This document shows, one piece after another, positions 9,489 through 19,662 of a DNA stretch of 64,000 nucleotides. Source of the DNA: Anaerocolumna xylanovorans DSM 12503 (lineage in GTDB: Bacteria > Bacillota > Clostridia > Lachnospirales > Lachnospiraceae). Where the stretch lies: NCBI RefSeq assembly GCF_900143645.1, contig NZ_FRFD01000011.1, forward strand, positions 62,001 through 126,000, given 5' to 3'. Positions within the stretch are counted from its first letter, which is position 1; every line of letters starts with the position of its first letter. Under the pieces are notes generated by a model. It saw nothing but the letters and a program-made list of their open reading frames with translations. It made no database searches and was not told where the DNA came from. The translations under genes and the position numbers were made by a program.

Positions 9489-10313
9489 TTATTCAAATTC
9501 TTTCTTATGCCTTTCAAAAAAGTCATAGAAATACCTTACATTCTCAAGTTCTGTCCATTTCGTTTCTTTTAATTCCTTTGAATCAAGATTATAGATTTTT
9601 GCATTTAATGTCCCCATCATAAATGGTGAATGTGTGGAAATAATAAACTGGCATCCCATAAACCTTGACATTTTATTTATCTTCTCTGCTAACAATGTCT
9701 GGTTTGACGGCGACAAGGATACCTCCGGCTCATCCAACAAATAAAGTGCATCCGATTCAACATAATCATCCAACAGCTGCAAAGTAGTTTCTCCATTCGA
9801 ATACTTTTCCTGCGCAAATTTTAAATATTCCATTTGTTGTTTCATCCTATCGGAGTTTTTTAATTGCTCTGTTTGTTCCTTATGCATTCCTCTCCTGATA
9901 TGTTCATATACATATCCATCATTCAAAATTTGTTCCTGCTGAATTTTCTTTATTTCATATAAAATATCTTCGCTTTTAATATACCTGCTTCTCCCGGGAA
10001 GCCTGCCAATCTGCCTGCCGTCTTCATCTTCACCTAAAGTATAGCCACATTCACTTGCGAACTTTGTGAAATAAGGCGTAATTCCATATTTGTTGCTGGT
10101 GGCGTACTCTTTTCCTTCAATTTGCAGTTTATTTGCTATAATATTCAGCAGGGTAGATTTTCCGGAGGCATTATTGCCGTATAAAATCGTAATTGGTCCA
10201 AAGATTAATAATCTTTCTTCTTTATCTGCAAATACATTATATGGATAAATATTCGGATTACCCACTGTCTCACCTGACAATAAAAAGCTGCTTAAATATA
10301 TTATAGATTGCAC
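9489..10313 (-). CDS. AAA-type ATPase (RecF/OLD-like ABC fold)
   Basis: 274-residue soluble ATPase with Walker A GNNASGKST (about 47-55), a helical insert rich in charged residues (about 105-170), a signature-like YSNGETTLQ, Walker B ALYLLDEPEVSLSP and a switch STHSPF. This order is that of the AAA_15/AAA_21 group, ABC-fold ATPases related to SMC/RecF and OLD. These often act alone in DNA repair or with a nuclease in defence. No nuclease partner is adjacent. The listed start is a GTG at 10313 directly abutting an AGAAGG site, so the exact N-terminus is uncertain. Confidence 0.75.
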   Translation of the reverse strand: MQSIIYLSSFLLSGETVGNPNIYPYNVFADKEERLLIFGPITILYGNNASGKSTLLNIIANKLQIEGKEYATSNKYGITPYFTKFASECGYTLGEDEDGRQIGRLPGRSRYIKSEDILYEIKKIQQEQILNDGYVYEHIRRGMHKEQTEQLKNSDRMKQQMEYLKFAQEKYSNGETTLQLLDDYVESDALYLLDEPEVSLSPSNQTLLAEKINKMSRFMGCQFIISTHSPFMMGTLNAKIYNLDSKELKETKWTELENVRYFYDFFERHKKEFE

Positions 10314-10609
10314 CTTCTCTCATATAAAATATGCCGCTGTAACCTTGTGTAAAATACACTATACACCATTTTTATATGCAGGACAATGTTATTTATTATG
10401 CTCATGGGCCTCACTGCAGTATCTCTTTGCCCTTTCTTCTCATAATAACAAATCATTTCTCTCGAAGTATTAAGTATGCCGCATTACTTCAAGGAACTTA
10501 AACTTCCATAAGGCAAAAGCCCCGTTTTTATTTTGGATATAGATATTTCCCGAAAGCTTTGGCGGGTTAACAAGTTTACTGTCCGTGAATAAATCCCAAA
10601 AACAGAGAG

Positions 10610-13081
10610 CTATACTATAATCCGATGCTTTTCTCCATCATCCACTAACAAAGCTCTGTTCCCCTGAATTAACCTGTCATCCACAGTGATTGTTTCCGTT
10701 GTCAGCACTCCCTTGCTTCTGCTCTCAACCCTGATTTCATAGAGGGACCCTCCGTACTTATATTCAATGGAAAAATCGCCGAAACTTGCCGGTGTAGCCG
10801 GATCAATGACCAGCTCATTCCCCTCTTTCCGAATGCCCAAAAACCAGCTTAACAGCCCCTGATACATCCAGCCTGCGGAACCGGTATACCAGCTCCAACC
10901 GCCTCTTCCGGTGTAGGGCTGGCTAAGGGATATATCCGCTGTCATTACATAAGGTTCCTTCTCGTACCTTAACGCATCCTTCCTGTTCCTCGTAATGTTA
11001 ATCGGATTAAGTATGGTGAACAGGGTCCCTGCCATGTTACAGTCACCAAGCATTGATGTGGCGATCGCCAGCCAAACTGCCGCATGGGTATACTGGCCTC
11101 CGTTTTCCCGGATACCGGGGATATAATTTTTGATATAACCAGGGTTTTTGGTTGTCTTATTAAAGGGCGGTGCCAAAAGTAAGGAAAGGGCTTCCTCCTC
11201 CATTACTAAATAACGCCATGCCGACTGCATTGCCATTTTTGCCCGTTCCGTTTTCGCCCCCTTTGATATCACACTCCAGGACTGGCTGATGGAATCTATT
11301 CTGCACTCATCGTTTTCCTTTGAACCAAGTTTCGAGCCGTCATCATAAAAGGCCCGAAGGTACCACTCCCCATCCCAGGCATGTTCTTCAATGCTTTGAA
11401 GCAGAGCTTCCCGTTTCTGCTCCAGTTCCCGGCCGTAATCTGCATCACCTTCCTGATAGCATAAAGGAATGAAGTCACCCAATACGGTATATAAGAACCA
11501 GGCCAGCCAAACACTCTCTCCCTTCCCCAGCATTCCCACCTCATTCATACCGTCATTCCAGTCGCCTCCCCCCATGAGAGGAAGTCCATGTTCTCCGAAA
11601 CAGGTCCGGTCTATGGTTTTTTTGCAATGCTCATAAACACTTTCGGAACACTCGGATATTTCCGGGGTAAACATTACATCATGCTGATCCTCCTTTAACA
11701 CCGGACCTTTAATATAAGGCACCTCTTCCTTTAAAATCGTAGCATCCCCGCTGCTTCGAATATAAGCGGCGGTGCAATAAGGCAGCCACAGTAAATCGTC
11801 GGTTATTCTCGTTCTTACACCAATACCCATGGGAGGATGCCACCAATGCTGGACATCACCTTCCTCAAACTGCCTGCTGCAGGCAATTAAAATTTGATTG
11901 CGCAGAATACTTGAATCTGTAAAGAGAAGTGAAAGGGTATCCTGAAGCTGATCCCGATATCCATAAGCCCCTCCGCACTGATAAAAGCCAGCCCTTGCAT
12001 TAATACGGCAGGATACCGTCTGATAGAGCAGCCATCCGTTAACCAGGATATCCATCGCCCTGTCCTTCGTCTTCACCTGAACTGTCCCTAATAACCTGTC
12101 CCAGTAAGTTTTCACCCTGTCAAGCTCCACTTTGGCAGCAGCAACATCCCTGTACTTATCTCTAAGCTTATATATCTCGTTAAGGTCACTGCTCTGCCCG
12201 AGCCCAAACAATACAGTCTTGCTTTCCTGCGGCTGTATCCTCACAGATACCTGAATTGCTCCGCAGGGATCATAGCACACACCCGTACTACAGGATAGTT
12301 TAACTTCCGCTCCCCGCGGTTCCCGGATGCTGCCCTTCTGCCCCAGAAACTCCTGCCTGTCGCCGGTATAACCGACTATCATCTCACTGGAAAACAGGTA
12401 GGAATAGCTGTTCCCAAAATTCAGGGTATAGATGTTCTTTGCAGATAAATACTCATGCTCATTGTCGTAGGAGGTCAGGATATAGGGATTGGTATGCTCC
12501 CCCTGCGTGCCCAAAACCCATTCCACATAATAGGTCAGGCTCAAATATTTTACTTTATCCGAATGGTTTGTCAGATTAAGATTCCATAACTTCAATGATT
12601 CATCCAAGGGTGTAAAAACCGTTAGCTCCTGGTCTACGAGCGCTTCTTCATGAAGGAATCTGCTGTATCCAAAACCATGCCTTACCCGGTAAATGCCCCT
12701 GTCAGATCTTCCCAGGGACATCGGTGTCATTACTTCACCGGTTATTTCATCCAGAATATAGACTGCCTCAGAGGCTCTGTCACTTACGGGGTCGTTGGAC
12801 CAGGGTGTGAGCTTATTCTCCCTGCTGTTGATACTCCAGGTAAAGCCTGCACCCGACTCCGATATCTGGAATCCAAAGCTCTTATTTGAGACAACATTAA
12901 TCCAGGGTGCCGGCGGTCTGTTATTGCCCTCCAACAGAATTTCATACTCCCTGCCCTCACAGGCAAATGCCCCGAAGCCATTAAAAAATTCATAATTTTC
13001 TGTTTCTTTCTCCTGTGTCGTTGGTGCATCTGCTGTGTCCAAAGCCTCTTCCTCCTTAAAACCTAATAGCTCCCATTGCAT
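10610..13081 (-). CDS. ndvB: Cyclic beta-1,2-glucan synthase, C-terminal GH94 part (split gene)
   Basis: 823 residues equivalent to the C-terminal third of NdvB/Cgs proteins. A beta-sandwich N-domain (from YEFFNGFGAFACEGREY, about 32-280) leads to the (alpha/alpha)6 barrel with GGGDWNDGMN (about 498-507). That motif carries the general-acid Asp of GH94 phosphorylases. In complete synthases this domain trims glucan chains and sets ring length. It is in the same reading frame as the larger upstream ORF but separated by three in-frame stops within two inserted repeats. The ATG at 13081 lies inside the repeat with no ribosome site. A TTG at 13042 has a perfect AAGGAGG eight bases upstream and may be the true start. 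Alternative: an independent GH94 phosphorylase. Confidence 0.8.
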   Translation of the reverse strand: MQWELLGFKEEEALDTADAPTTQEKETENYEFFNGFGAFACEGREYEILLEGNNRPPAPWINVVSNKSFGFQISESGAGFTWSINSRENKLTPWSNDPVSDRASEAVYILDEITGEVMTPMSLGRSDRGIYRVRHGFGYSRFLHEEALVDQELTVFTPLDESLKLWNLNLTNHSDKVKYLSLTYYVEWVLGTQGEHTNPYILTSYDNEHEYLSAKNIYTLNFGNSYSYLFSSEMIVGYTGDRQEFLGQKGSIREPRGAEVKLSCSTGVCYDPCGAIQVSVRIQPQESKTVLFGLGQSSDLNEIYKLRDKYRDVAAAKVELDRVKTYWDRLLGTVQVKTKDRAMDILVNGWLLYQTVSCRINARAGFYQCGGAYGYRDQLQDTLSLLFTDSSILRNQILIACSRQFEEGDVQHWWHPPMGIGVRTRITDDLLWLPYCTAAYIRSSGDATILKEEVPYIKGPVLKEDQHDVMFTPEISECSESVYEHCKKTIDRTCFGEHGLPLMGGGDWNDGMNEVGMLGKGESVWLAWFLYTVLGDFIPLCYQEGDADYGRELEQKREALLQSIEEHAWDGEWYLRAFYDDGSKLGSKENDECRIDSISQSWSVISKGAKTERAKMAMQSAWRYLVMEEEALSLLLAPPFNKTTKNPGYIKNYIPGIRENGGQYTHAAVWLAIATSMLGDCNMAGTLFTILNPINITRNRKDALRYEKEPYVMTADISLSQPYTGRGGWSWYTGSAGWMYQGLLSWFLGIRKEGNELVIDPATPASFGDFSIEYKYGGSLYEIRVESRSKGVLTTETITVDDRLIQGNRALLVDDGEKHRIIV

Positions 13082-13142
13082 ATCGCAGACTTGTCTGCGA
13101 TACTGCTTAAATAAGGGGTGTGAAATGTCCTTTATTTCACAC
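13067..13142 (-). repeat. Dispersed palindromic repeat, copy B
   Basis: 76-bp unit in tandem with copy A. Read on the minus strand it contains stem 1 (GTGTGAAAT/ATTTCACAC), a linker TTATTTAAGCAG, stem 2 (TATCGCAGAC/GTCTGCGATA) and the tail TGCAATGGGAGC. The stem sequences differ from the other copies but pairing is kept. Its tail supplies the ATG assigned to the GH94 ORF. Confidence 0.85.
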
Positions 13143-13220
13143 TAGCTCCCATTGCATATCGCAAGTTTACTTGCAAAACTGCTTAAATAGAAAGTGAAAA
13201 ATGTCTTTTATTTTTCACAC
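13143..13220 (-). repeat. Dispersed palindromic repeat, copy A
   Basis: 78-bp unit directly adjoining copy B. On the minus strand it starts TAGTGTGAAAAAT, supplying the stop codon of the larger synthase ORF. Stem 1 is GTGAAAAAT/ATTTTTCAC. Stem 2 (TTGCAAG/CTTGCGA) has lost one pair. The tail TGCAATGGGAGC is identical to copy B. Confidence 0.85.
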
Positions 13221-16200
13221 TAATCTTCAAGTAACTCATACATATTTTCTTTTACATGATTAAAATAAATACCCGTCTTCTCCGAAAATACGACTCTCGC
13301 TACCGTATACAACAAATCAATCTCCGCCGGTATCATCTCATAGGTATGCAGCGTAAAAAAGCTTGGCTTCTCGCTTCCGGAATCATAAATCCGAAGAGAG
13401 CTTGTCATATCGCTTATTAACATATCTACCTCCTGAAAATAACCATGTTTGGAATCAATCAGGATAACCAGATCAACCATAACACGGTTGATTCTTAAAT
13501 ATTCGTAAGCCTTCAATACATCCTTCACAAGTCTTCCGTCTTCCATGGAGGCAACCTTCAAAAGCAAAATGGGATTATCGCCGGATATGCCGAACTTCCA
13601 TAAAAAGCTCTGATTCTTAAAGTTCCGTCTAATATTTTCAACAGGGCCGCGGTAAATACCCGCAGAATAGAAAATCGGGCTGATCAGGTCCTGAAATGCG
13701 TTCAGCTGAAGTTTAGTAATTTCCAGATACTTCAACTCCAGATTCTTTTGAAGCCGGAATTTCTCCAGGATATCATCAATCCGGTAACTTACATTAAATT
13801 CCCCTGCAATTTTTATTGCTTCCTCCTTACTGCCGCATACTCCGGTAATGAAAGATATGCAGGCTGTTTCACCCGGCTCTATGCAGCACCGTACCCGCAA
13901 GCTCATAATCGGATCATTGCAAAAGCCCGAATTATTGAAAAAGGTAATACTGTTAACTACCGAATCCGGATTCTCCAGGGTATTGTTTCTTCCGATAAAG
14001 CGTTTTTTGTCATTTTCGTATTCTACTTTTTTGCAAAGCTTTGCTCCTGTTCTTACCATGTGGATAAGATAAGGATTATCCTCCTCCTTCTTACGCCGTC
14101 TTTTTGCAAGAAAGATTTCATCCTCTTCCAGATACTCACTTTCCAGAAAGAGCTTATTAAACGCAGGATGGCTTAACTCTGCCGGATGGGTATCATCCAC
14201 CACCTCCAGATAACTGGTCACTTCCAACTGCTTTTCCTCATTCCCATGATTGGTAAATGTAACCTTGCGTATCTCAAAATTATGGTCCGCATCCAGGCTG
14301 ACAATCATGTGCGTTGAGATATCCCCGTCCCTGCGTTTAAATTCCGCCTTGTGCGGCCAGAATACCACCTGGTAATCCTCCGGCTCTGTTCTTGTAGGAT
14401 GATATGTGGTACTCCAAACCTTACCCTGCTTCATATCCTTGACATAGATATAATTACCTGTATTTGCGTAAATATCCGATCGCCAGCGGTAAAGCATCCT
14501 ATCCTCATATTTACTAAAGCCGTCCCCATCGGTTGTTATCATCAGTGAATACTTACCGTTTGACAGGTAATTTGCAACGGTTGGATTCACAGCCACACTG
14601 CCCACATACCGGTTACTGTAAATAACTTCTTTAAAGAGGGGCTTACCGATTTTTATTGTATATCCCTGCTTGGCAATGGAAATCAAATGAGACCGGCGTT
14701 TTTCCTCCAGCAAGACTTCTGTTGCCTTTATCATCATCTCTGCATGAAATCTCTCCCGAAGGATACCCTCATTCAGATAATTATTAATCGCAGCCAGATT
14801 CATCCCCTGATGATGTGCCATATAGGATTTCACAATACAATAAGGTGTCAGTTCCACAGAATTCGGTACGTTAAAATCAATTGCCTCATAGAAACCATAA
14901 TCGCCGAAGGCTCCTAATTCCTTCATCCGCTTCAGATTCTCTACGCATTCCTCTTCTGCGATATCCAGTGCCAGCATCGTTGCATAAGGAGCAACCACCA
15001 GGGAATTCCTATGGACCGGCTGAAGTCTTATCTTCGGAACACCAAAGGCTTTATACTGGTAATTTGAGTTTAAGTCAAAACGATAATATTGGGATTCTGA
15101 TATTCCCCAGGGTATCTCCGCCTCCTTTGCATATTTCATGTGCTGGAGTACCGCTGCCCTGGAGGTCTGTGCATAAACGGAGCCTTCATATTCTTTGAAT
15201 ACCAGATTCGGCATCAGATATTCAAACATCGTGCCGCTCCAGGATACGAAGCACGGAACACCTCCTACAATGGTCAGCGGCCTCCCCAGTTTATACCAAT
15301 GCTTTAACGGTACTTCCCCCTTCGCTATCGCAAGAAGGCTTGTAAGTGCCGATTCCGACGCCATCAAGTCATAACAGCCGTCATCCAGCATGTGCGAGGA
15401 TACATGATATCCGATATGGAACAGCATTCTCTTATCATTGAATAAAAAGCGGAAATCAACATTTGTCAAAAGGCAGTCTATCTTATTACTGAGTGCTCTG
15501 ATCCGGTTAATCATGTTATTCGCAAATTTATTGTCCTCTGCTGCAATGCAGCGAAGCGTAGGATAAGAAGAAAAGCTCTCTTCCTTCAGCTTTAAAGCAG
15601 AGGTCTCATTTACAATACTGTCAATAGTACTCATCAACTGCCTGGTATAGCGATAATCTGCAGGCGGACTAAGCTCCCTCTCGTTTAAGTTTTCCCAGAT
15701 ATCCGCAATATCTTCTATCAGTTCACCTATCCTTGTATACTTAAGTCTAAGCTCATTTCCGGCAGAATTGCCCGTTCTTTGCTGAATTTCCTCATTGCTG
15801 TCCTTTACCAAGGCTTCAAGTTCAGATAGTATATTGTCCGGATAAAGCGGCTTGTCTACCTGCTCTAAAAGGCCGTTTTTCAAGGCTACCAGGTGTCCAA
15901 AGAAATTACCGCTGTCTACGGTTGATATATAGGCAGGGTCTAACACCTCCAAGGTTTCAATATGATACCAATTATAGAGATGTCCCTTCCATTTCTGCAT
16001 TTTATGAACCGTTTCCAGCAGATTCTCCACGGCTTCAACCGTAGAGCTTAGAGTTTCAAATCCAAAATCCCTGGCTGACAGAATTGCCAGAAACTGAAGG
16101 CCGATATTGGTCGGTGATGTTTTGTCGCTGACTTTTGTGACTGCCCCAATCTGGTAATTATCCGGGCAGAGCCAGTTATTTTCCTTCGTGGAAAGTTCCT

Positions 16201-19200
16201 TAAAAAACAGCCAGGTTCTGCGTGCAGTACAAATAAGCATCTCACTATCCTGTGCTTTATCCATCAGATACTTCTTTTCCGGCTGACTGATCCGGTATGC
16301 GATTTCAAAGGCAATACTCCAGTCAGCAATTATGATTGCTGCCAAAATAATTCCTGCCGGGTTCAAATGTCCCATAAATATAATTACCAAAAGCACGAAC
16401 GCCGGAAGAAAATTGCTCCACATAGTAAGAAAATATCCTTTTCTGGTATTGATGATGGAGGCATCCACTGCTTCTGCCGTGTTCCAGCGAAGCAGATTTC
16501 TTTTGCTGATAAAGATCCGATACAGGGTCCTTGCAATTGCATCCGATGCAACATAAGCCCGGTAGGGAGTGATTGTAAATTCCAGGAATGTTCTTTCCAC
16601 CATCGCAGCAAGCTCCTTAAGGAAACCTTTATAAATAAGAGCAAGATTTGGCCGGATCAGCTTCTGGGTAATCACTGCAATTAATAAAATAATCAGGTTA
16701 AATATATCACTAAAGAAAACGAAGGGTATCCAAAGATAATATGCTCCCGGCATCCATGCCAGATTCAGCAAAATAAACAGAGTCTTACTTAGCGGAACCA
16801 GACTTCGTCTTAAGTTGTCAAAGATTTTCCATTTTGACAATGGGCTTAGGCTTCCCCCGTCCGGGGTCTTTTTCATAAACAGCCAGGGCAGGAGCTGCCA
16901 GTCTCCGCGCAGCCATCGGTGTTCCCTTTTGGTAAAGGATAAAACGCTGTTCGGAAAACTGTCCATAATCTTGGCTGCGCTGGAAAAAGCCGTTCGTGCA
17001 TAGCAGCTCTCAAAAAGGTCATGGCTTAAAATCCGGTTTTCCGGTACCTTATTATGAAGCAGCTTATGGAAGGCTTTCCTGTCATAGATGCCCTTCCCTG
17101 TATAGATACCTTCGCCAAAGATATCCTGGTAGATATCTGATATTACGGTTCCGTAATGGTCAAGGCCCGATTCTCCTCCAAAGATTTTCGTAAACCTGCT
17201 GCCATGCTTATCTACGATATGATTTCTTACCGAGGGCTGAATGATGACATAGCCCTCCTTTACCTTCCCGCCTGTGGAATCCAGAATCGGTTTATTTAAA
17301 GGATGATCAATCAGTCCAACCAGTTTCGCGGCATTGTCACGAAGCAGATTCGTATCCGCATCCAACGTAATCACATACTGGAAGGTGGTAAAAAGCTCTT
17401 CGTCACAATAAATGGACGAAAAGGTGGTGCTCTCCTTTCCCGCCCCATTTAAAAGGCTGTTAAATTCCTCCAGTTTTCCTCTCTTGCGCTCCCATCCCAT
17501 ATAACAGTTCTCCGCTTCATTCCATTTGCGGCAGCGGAAGAACAGGGAAAAGCGCTGGTGTTCCGACGGGTAAAGCTCATTCAATTCCTTCATACGTGCA
17601 GCAAGGGCACTCTGGATCACCTCATCTTTTGGCATGGACTGACTCGGGGAATCCTCAAAATCAAGCAGCAATGCAAAGTAAAGATTCGGCTGCCTATTTG
17701 CCAAATAATGCTTTTGAAGACGTTCCATATACTGCAGACCCTGTTCCTTCGAGGAGACGATGACCGGCATGACAACAAAGGTTCTTGCTTCCTCCGGTAT
17801 TTCCTTTTGATAATCCAGGGAAGGGATCTTCTTAACTCTGATTCTTCTGGTAAATATATAATTTGTAATCTCTATGGAAATACCGATAAGCAGCGGCATG
17901 ACCACCAGAAGGGTAATTACATGCCTATTGGCAGCTGTAAGGCCGCCAAGTGCCCAAAATGCATAGAGCAGGCAGGCACTCAGTCCCAGAATGATAAGGA
18001 ACAGAGAAAGGAAATAGAAGAAGCCCTTTACATTCCTCTTTTTCTTAATGCTTTGGGGAATCGGTTTCCCTAATGTCTTTGCTTTCAGAATCGGATAGCC
18101 CTTACCCAAAAGATAGGCTCCCACATGATGAGAACAGTGCAGATCCTCCCTTCCCTGAATCGCCAGTTCCAGGCAGTCCTTCGCTATTTTTTCTTCCATC
18201 AGCCGATAACGGAGCGATAATTTAACAATAACTCCCCGATACATTCCCCTGGCCTCTAAATCCATCTTTGAATAGACACCATCCGGGTCCTGTGACAAAA
18301 TCTGCTCCAGACAGGAATATTCCTCAAAGAATTTTTCCTCGTCCACTTCATTGATATCCCTAAGGCTGACAATTAAAGTCCGTATATTTGCCTCAAGAAA
18401 TGCTTCCATCTTTCCTTCCTCCAGAAATATTTCGGAGGTTCTCACCTGTCTTCCCAAAGAAGCAAAATGATATTCCAGATATCTTTGAATGGAAGCCTCA
18501 TCAAAGGACATATTTTTCAGCAGGTATATTACATGGGCGTGGAACGAATAGTTCAGCCTTAAGTTATCTTCTATCTCGCAAAACAGTACCGATATATCGG
18601 CTGTACTCTGCTTGCCTTCCAGCTTTTCCCGTAAGAACTTTTCTGCCTTTGACTTCACATCAATCACAGAAAGAATTTCATCTGCAATTACAATGATTTC
18701 TTCAAGAAGACAAAAGCCCAGCACTTCCGGCAAAACCCAGATTTCCTTATCCGTGAGCGGTATCTTCTGCTGATAAGCCGTTAACATCACGGAAATATTT
18801 TCTTCACTTAAGTGTCCGCCGGAAAGAGCCACGATTCTTTTAGCCACAACATAAATACGGGGAAAGTTACGGTATTCCTTTCCCTTTAGGACCGGCAATA
18901 CGGCATAGCTCGTTCCTGAGGTGCGCACTTTTTTAATTTCCCGGTACATCATCTGGAAATTGTCAAAAAGCCAGCGTGCTGCCGGAATCAGGGAAATGAT
19001 ATCAGTGGACAAGACAGAGATTCTATCTCTGATTTTATTCAGTTTTTTATACGCGACCTGATTATAATCATTAAGAACAAAGCTATATCCGGTTAGTTTG
19101 ACCTGACTGTGGCTTTCTGCCAGATTAAGCATCTGCTTCTCCCATTCGCTCGGTCCCGGTTTATCTCCTTCTCCCAGGGAATAGCTCGGGAAATGCACTT

Positions 19201-19411
19201 TCTTTCCAAAATGGCTAAACCGGTTATATAGCATTAATAGAACAAAACCGATTAATGCAATCAGTATCAATAAAACAACCCGCAGAAACGGTGAATTTAT
19301 ATAAAAATTAATTCCATCCAACGAGATCAGCAATTGAATCTCCTCCTTATTAATAAAATGCCTTTCAGACAAGATGGCATCTACTCCTAGATAGTTTGTC
19401 TGTTTTTCCAT
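13220..19411 (-). CDS. ndvB: Cyclic beta-1,2-glucan synthase, N-terminal GT84 part (split gene)
   Basis: About 2,063 residues. Order: an N-terminal membrane helix (about 30-60), a large cytoplasmic region, paired helices (about 450-520), a GT-A/GT84 glucosyltransferase region with YVITLDADTN (about 680) and HRWLRGDWQ (about 833), more membrane helices (about 870-1000), a glycoamylase-like domain (about 1150-1550, with SWSGTMFEYLMPN near 1395), and a first GH94-type beta-sandwich. It ends at ELLED, in the linker where full-length synthases continue into the catalytic GH94 domain. The enzyme polymerises UDP-glucose on a protein primer at the membrane. ATG at 19411 is preferred over GTG at 19423; neither has a strong ribosome site. 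CTGACA (19454-19459) and CATAAT (19432-19437), 16 bases apart, form a candidate promoter. Full-length homologues are about 2,800-2,900 residues, equal to this ORF plus the next. Confidence 0.85.
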   Translation of the reverse strand: MEKQTNYLGVDAILSERHFINKEEIQLLISLDGINFYINSPFLRVVLLILIALIGFVLLMLYNRFSHFGKKVHFPSYSLGEGDKPGPSEWEKQMLNLAESHSQVKLTGYSFVLNDYNQVAYKKLNKIRDRISVLSTDIISLIPAARWLFDNFQMMYREIKKVRTSGTSYAVLPVLKGKEYRNFPRIYVVAKRIVALSGGHLSEENISVMLTAYQQKIPLTDKEIWVLPEVLGFCLLEEIIVIADEILSVIDVKSKAEKFLREKLEGKQSTADISVLFCEIEDNLRLNYSFHAHVIYLLKNMSFDEASIQRYLEYHFASLGRQVRTSEIFLEEGKMEAFLEANIRTLIVSLRDINEVDEEKFFEEYSCLEQILSQDPDGVYSKMDLEARGMYRGVIVKLSLRYRLMEEKIAKDCLELAIQGREDLHCSHHVGAYLLGKGYPILKAKTLGKPIPQSIKKKRNVKGFFYFLSLFLIILGLSACLLYAFWALGGLTAANRHVITLLVVMPLLIGISIEITNYIFTRRIRVKKIPSLDYQKEIPEEARTFVVMPVIVSSKEQGLQYMERLQKHYLANRQPNLYFALLLDFEDSPSQSMPKDEVIQSALAARMKELNELYPSEHQRFSLFFRCRKWNEAENCYMGWERKRGKLEEFNSLLNGAGKESTTFSSIYCDEELFTTFQYVITLDADTNLLRDNAAKLVGLIDHPLNKPILDSTGGKVKEGYVIIQPSVRNHIVDKHGSRFTKIFGGESGLDHYGTVISDIYQDIFGEGIYTGKGIYDRKAFHKLLHNKVPENRILSHDLFESCYARTAFSSAAKIMDSFPNSVLSFTKREHRWLRGDWQLLPWLFMKKTPDGGSLSPLSKWKIFDNLRRSLVPLSKTLFILLNLAWMPGAYYLWIPFVFFSDIFNLIILLIAVITQKLIRPNLALIYKGFLKELAAMVERTFLEFTITPYRAYVASDAIARTLYRIFISKRNLLRWNTAEAVDASIINTRKGYFLTMWSNFLPAFVLLVIIFMGHLNPAGIILAAIIIADWSIAFEIAYRISQPEKKYLMDKAQDSEMLICTARRTWLFFKELSTKENNWLCPDNYQIGAVTKVSDKTSPTNIGLQFLAILSARDFGFETLSSTVEAVENLLETVHKMQKWKGHLYNWYHIETLEVLDPAYISTVDSGNFFGHLVALKNGLLEQVDKPLYPDNILSELEALVKDSNEEIQQRTGNSAGNELRLKYTRIGELIEDIADIWENLNERELSPPADYRYTRQLMSTIDSIVNETSALKLKEESFSSYPTLRCIAAEDNKFANNMINRIRALSNKIDCLLTNVDFRFLFNDKRMLFHIGYHVSSHMLDDGCYDLMASESALTSLLAIAKGEVPLKHWYKLGRPLTIVGGVPCFVSWSGTMFEYLMPNLVFKEYEGSVYAQTSRAAVLQHMKYAKEAEIPWGISESQYYRFDLNSNYQYKAFGVPKIRLQPVHRNSLVVAPYATMLALDIAEEECVENLKRMKELGAFGDYGFYEAIDFNVPNSVELTPYCIVKSYMAHHQGMNLAAINNYLNEGILRERFHAEMMIKATEVLLEEKRRSHLISIAKQGYTIKIGKPLFKEVIYSNRYVGSVAVNPTVANYLSNGKYSLMITTDGDGFSKYEDRMLYRWRSDIYANTGNYIYVKDMKQGKVWSTTYHPTRTEPEDYQVVFWPHKAEFKRRDGDISTHMIVSLDADHNFEIRKVTFTNHGNEEKQLEVTSYLEVVDDTHPAELSHPAFNKLFLESEYLEEDEIFLAKRRRKKEEDNPYLIHMVRTGAKLCKKVEYENDKKRFIGRNNTLENPDSVVNSITFFNNSGFCNDPIMSLRVRCCIEPGETACISFITGVCGSKEEAIKIAGEFNVSYRIDDILEKFRLQKNLELKYLEITKLQLNAFQDLISPIFYSAGIYRGPVENIRRNFKNQSFLWKFGISGDNPILLLKVASMEDGRLVKDVLKAYEYLRINRVMVDLVILIDSKHGYFQEVDMLISDMTSSLRIYDSGSEKPSFFTLHTYEMIPAEIDLLYTVARVVFSEKTGIYFNHVKENMYELLED

Positions 19412-19526
19412 AAAAAATAGCACAATATTTTATTATGGCATTTTTATATTTTCTGTCAGATTTATAAAATTTATACAAACTTAATGCTCCTGCGAGCCTT
19501 GGCTGAATATGGTATACTAGTTAACG

Positions 19527-19556
19527 AATAACCTGACATACTATTGTCAGGTTATT
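19527..19556. promoter_or_regulatory. 12-bp inverted repeat between divergent genes
   Basis: AATAACCTGACA and TGTCAGGTTATT are perfect arms around TACTAT. They sit between the divergent glucan synthase and WYL regulator genes. An extended -10 (TGGTATACT, 19510-19518) lies just before it on the plus strand, so the hairpin would be at the start of the rightward transcript. It could be an operator or an mRNA 5' stem. Confidence 0.45.
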
Positions 19557-19584
19557 TATTTTATAATGTAATCAAGGTGATAGA

Positions 19585-19658
19585 TTGAAAAATGCATTGC
19601 ATTTTTCAAATTTCTATTTGAGCAGTATCGCAAGTAAACTTGCGATATGCATGGGGAT
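19585..19658 (+). repeat. Dispersed palindromic repeat, copy C
   Basis: Plus-strand copy with stem 1 TTGAAAAATGC/GCATTTTTCAA, a linker TTTCTATTTGAGCAG, stem 2 TATCGCAAG/CTTGCGATA and the tail TGCATGGGG. It lies directly before the WYL regulator start, in frame with it and without stops. Its GGGGA tail forms the regulator's ribosome site. Confidence 0.88.
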
Positions 19659-19662
19659 TAAT

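Noticed and set aside
13042..13222. Group II intron or intein interrupting the glucan synthase
   Set aside because: The insert is only about 150 bases, lacks intron domain V or intein motifs, and consists of two repeat units also found elsewhere.
13748..18696. Numerous long plus-strand ORFs opposite the glucan synthase
   Set aside because: They lack ribosome sites and recognisable domains and mirror the coding strand's codon pattern.
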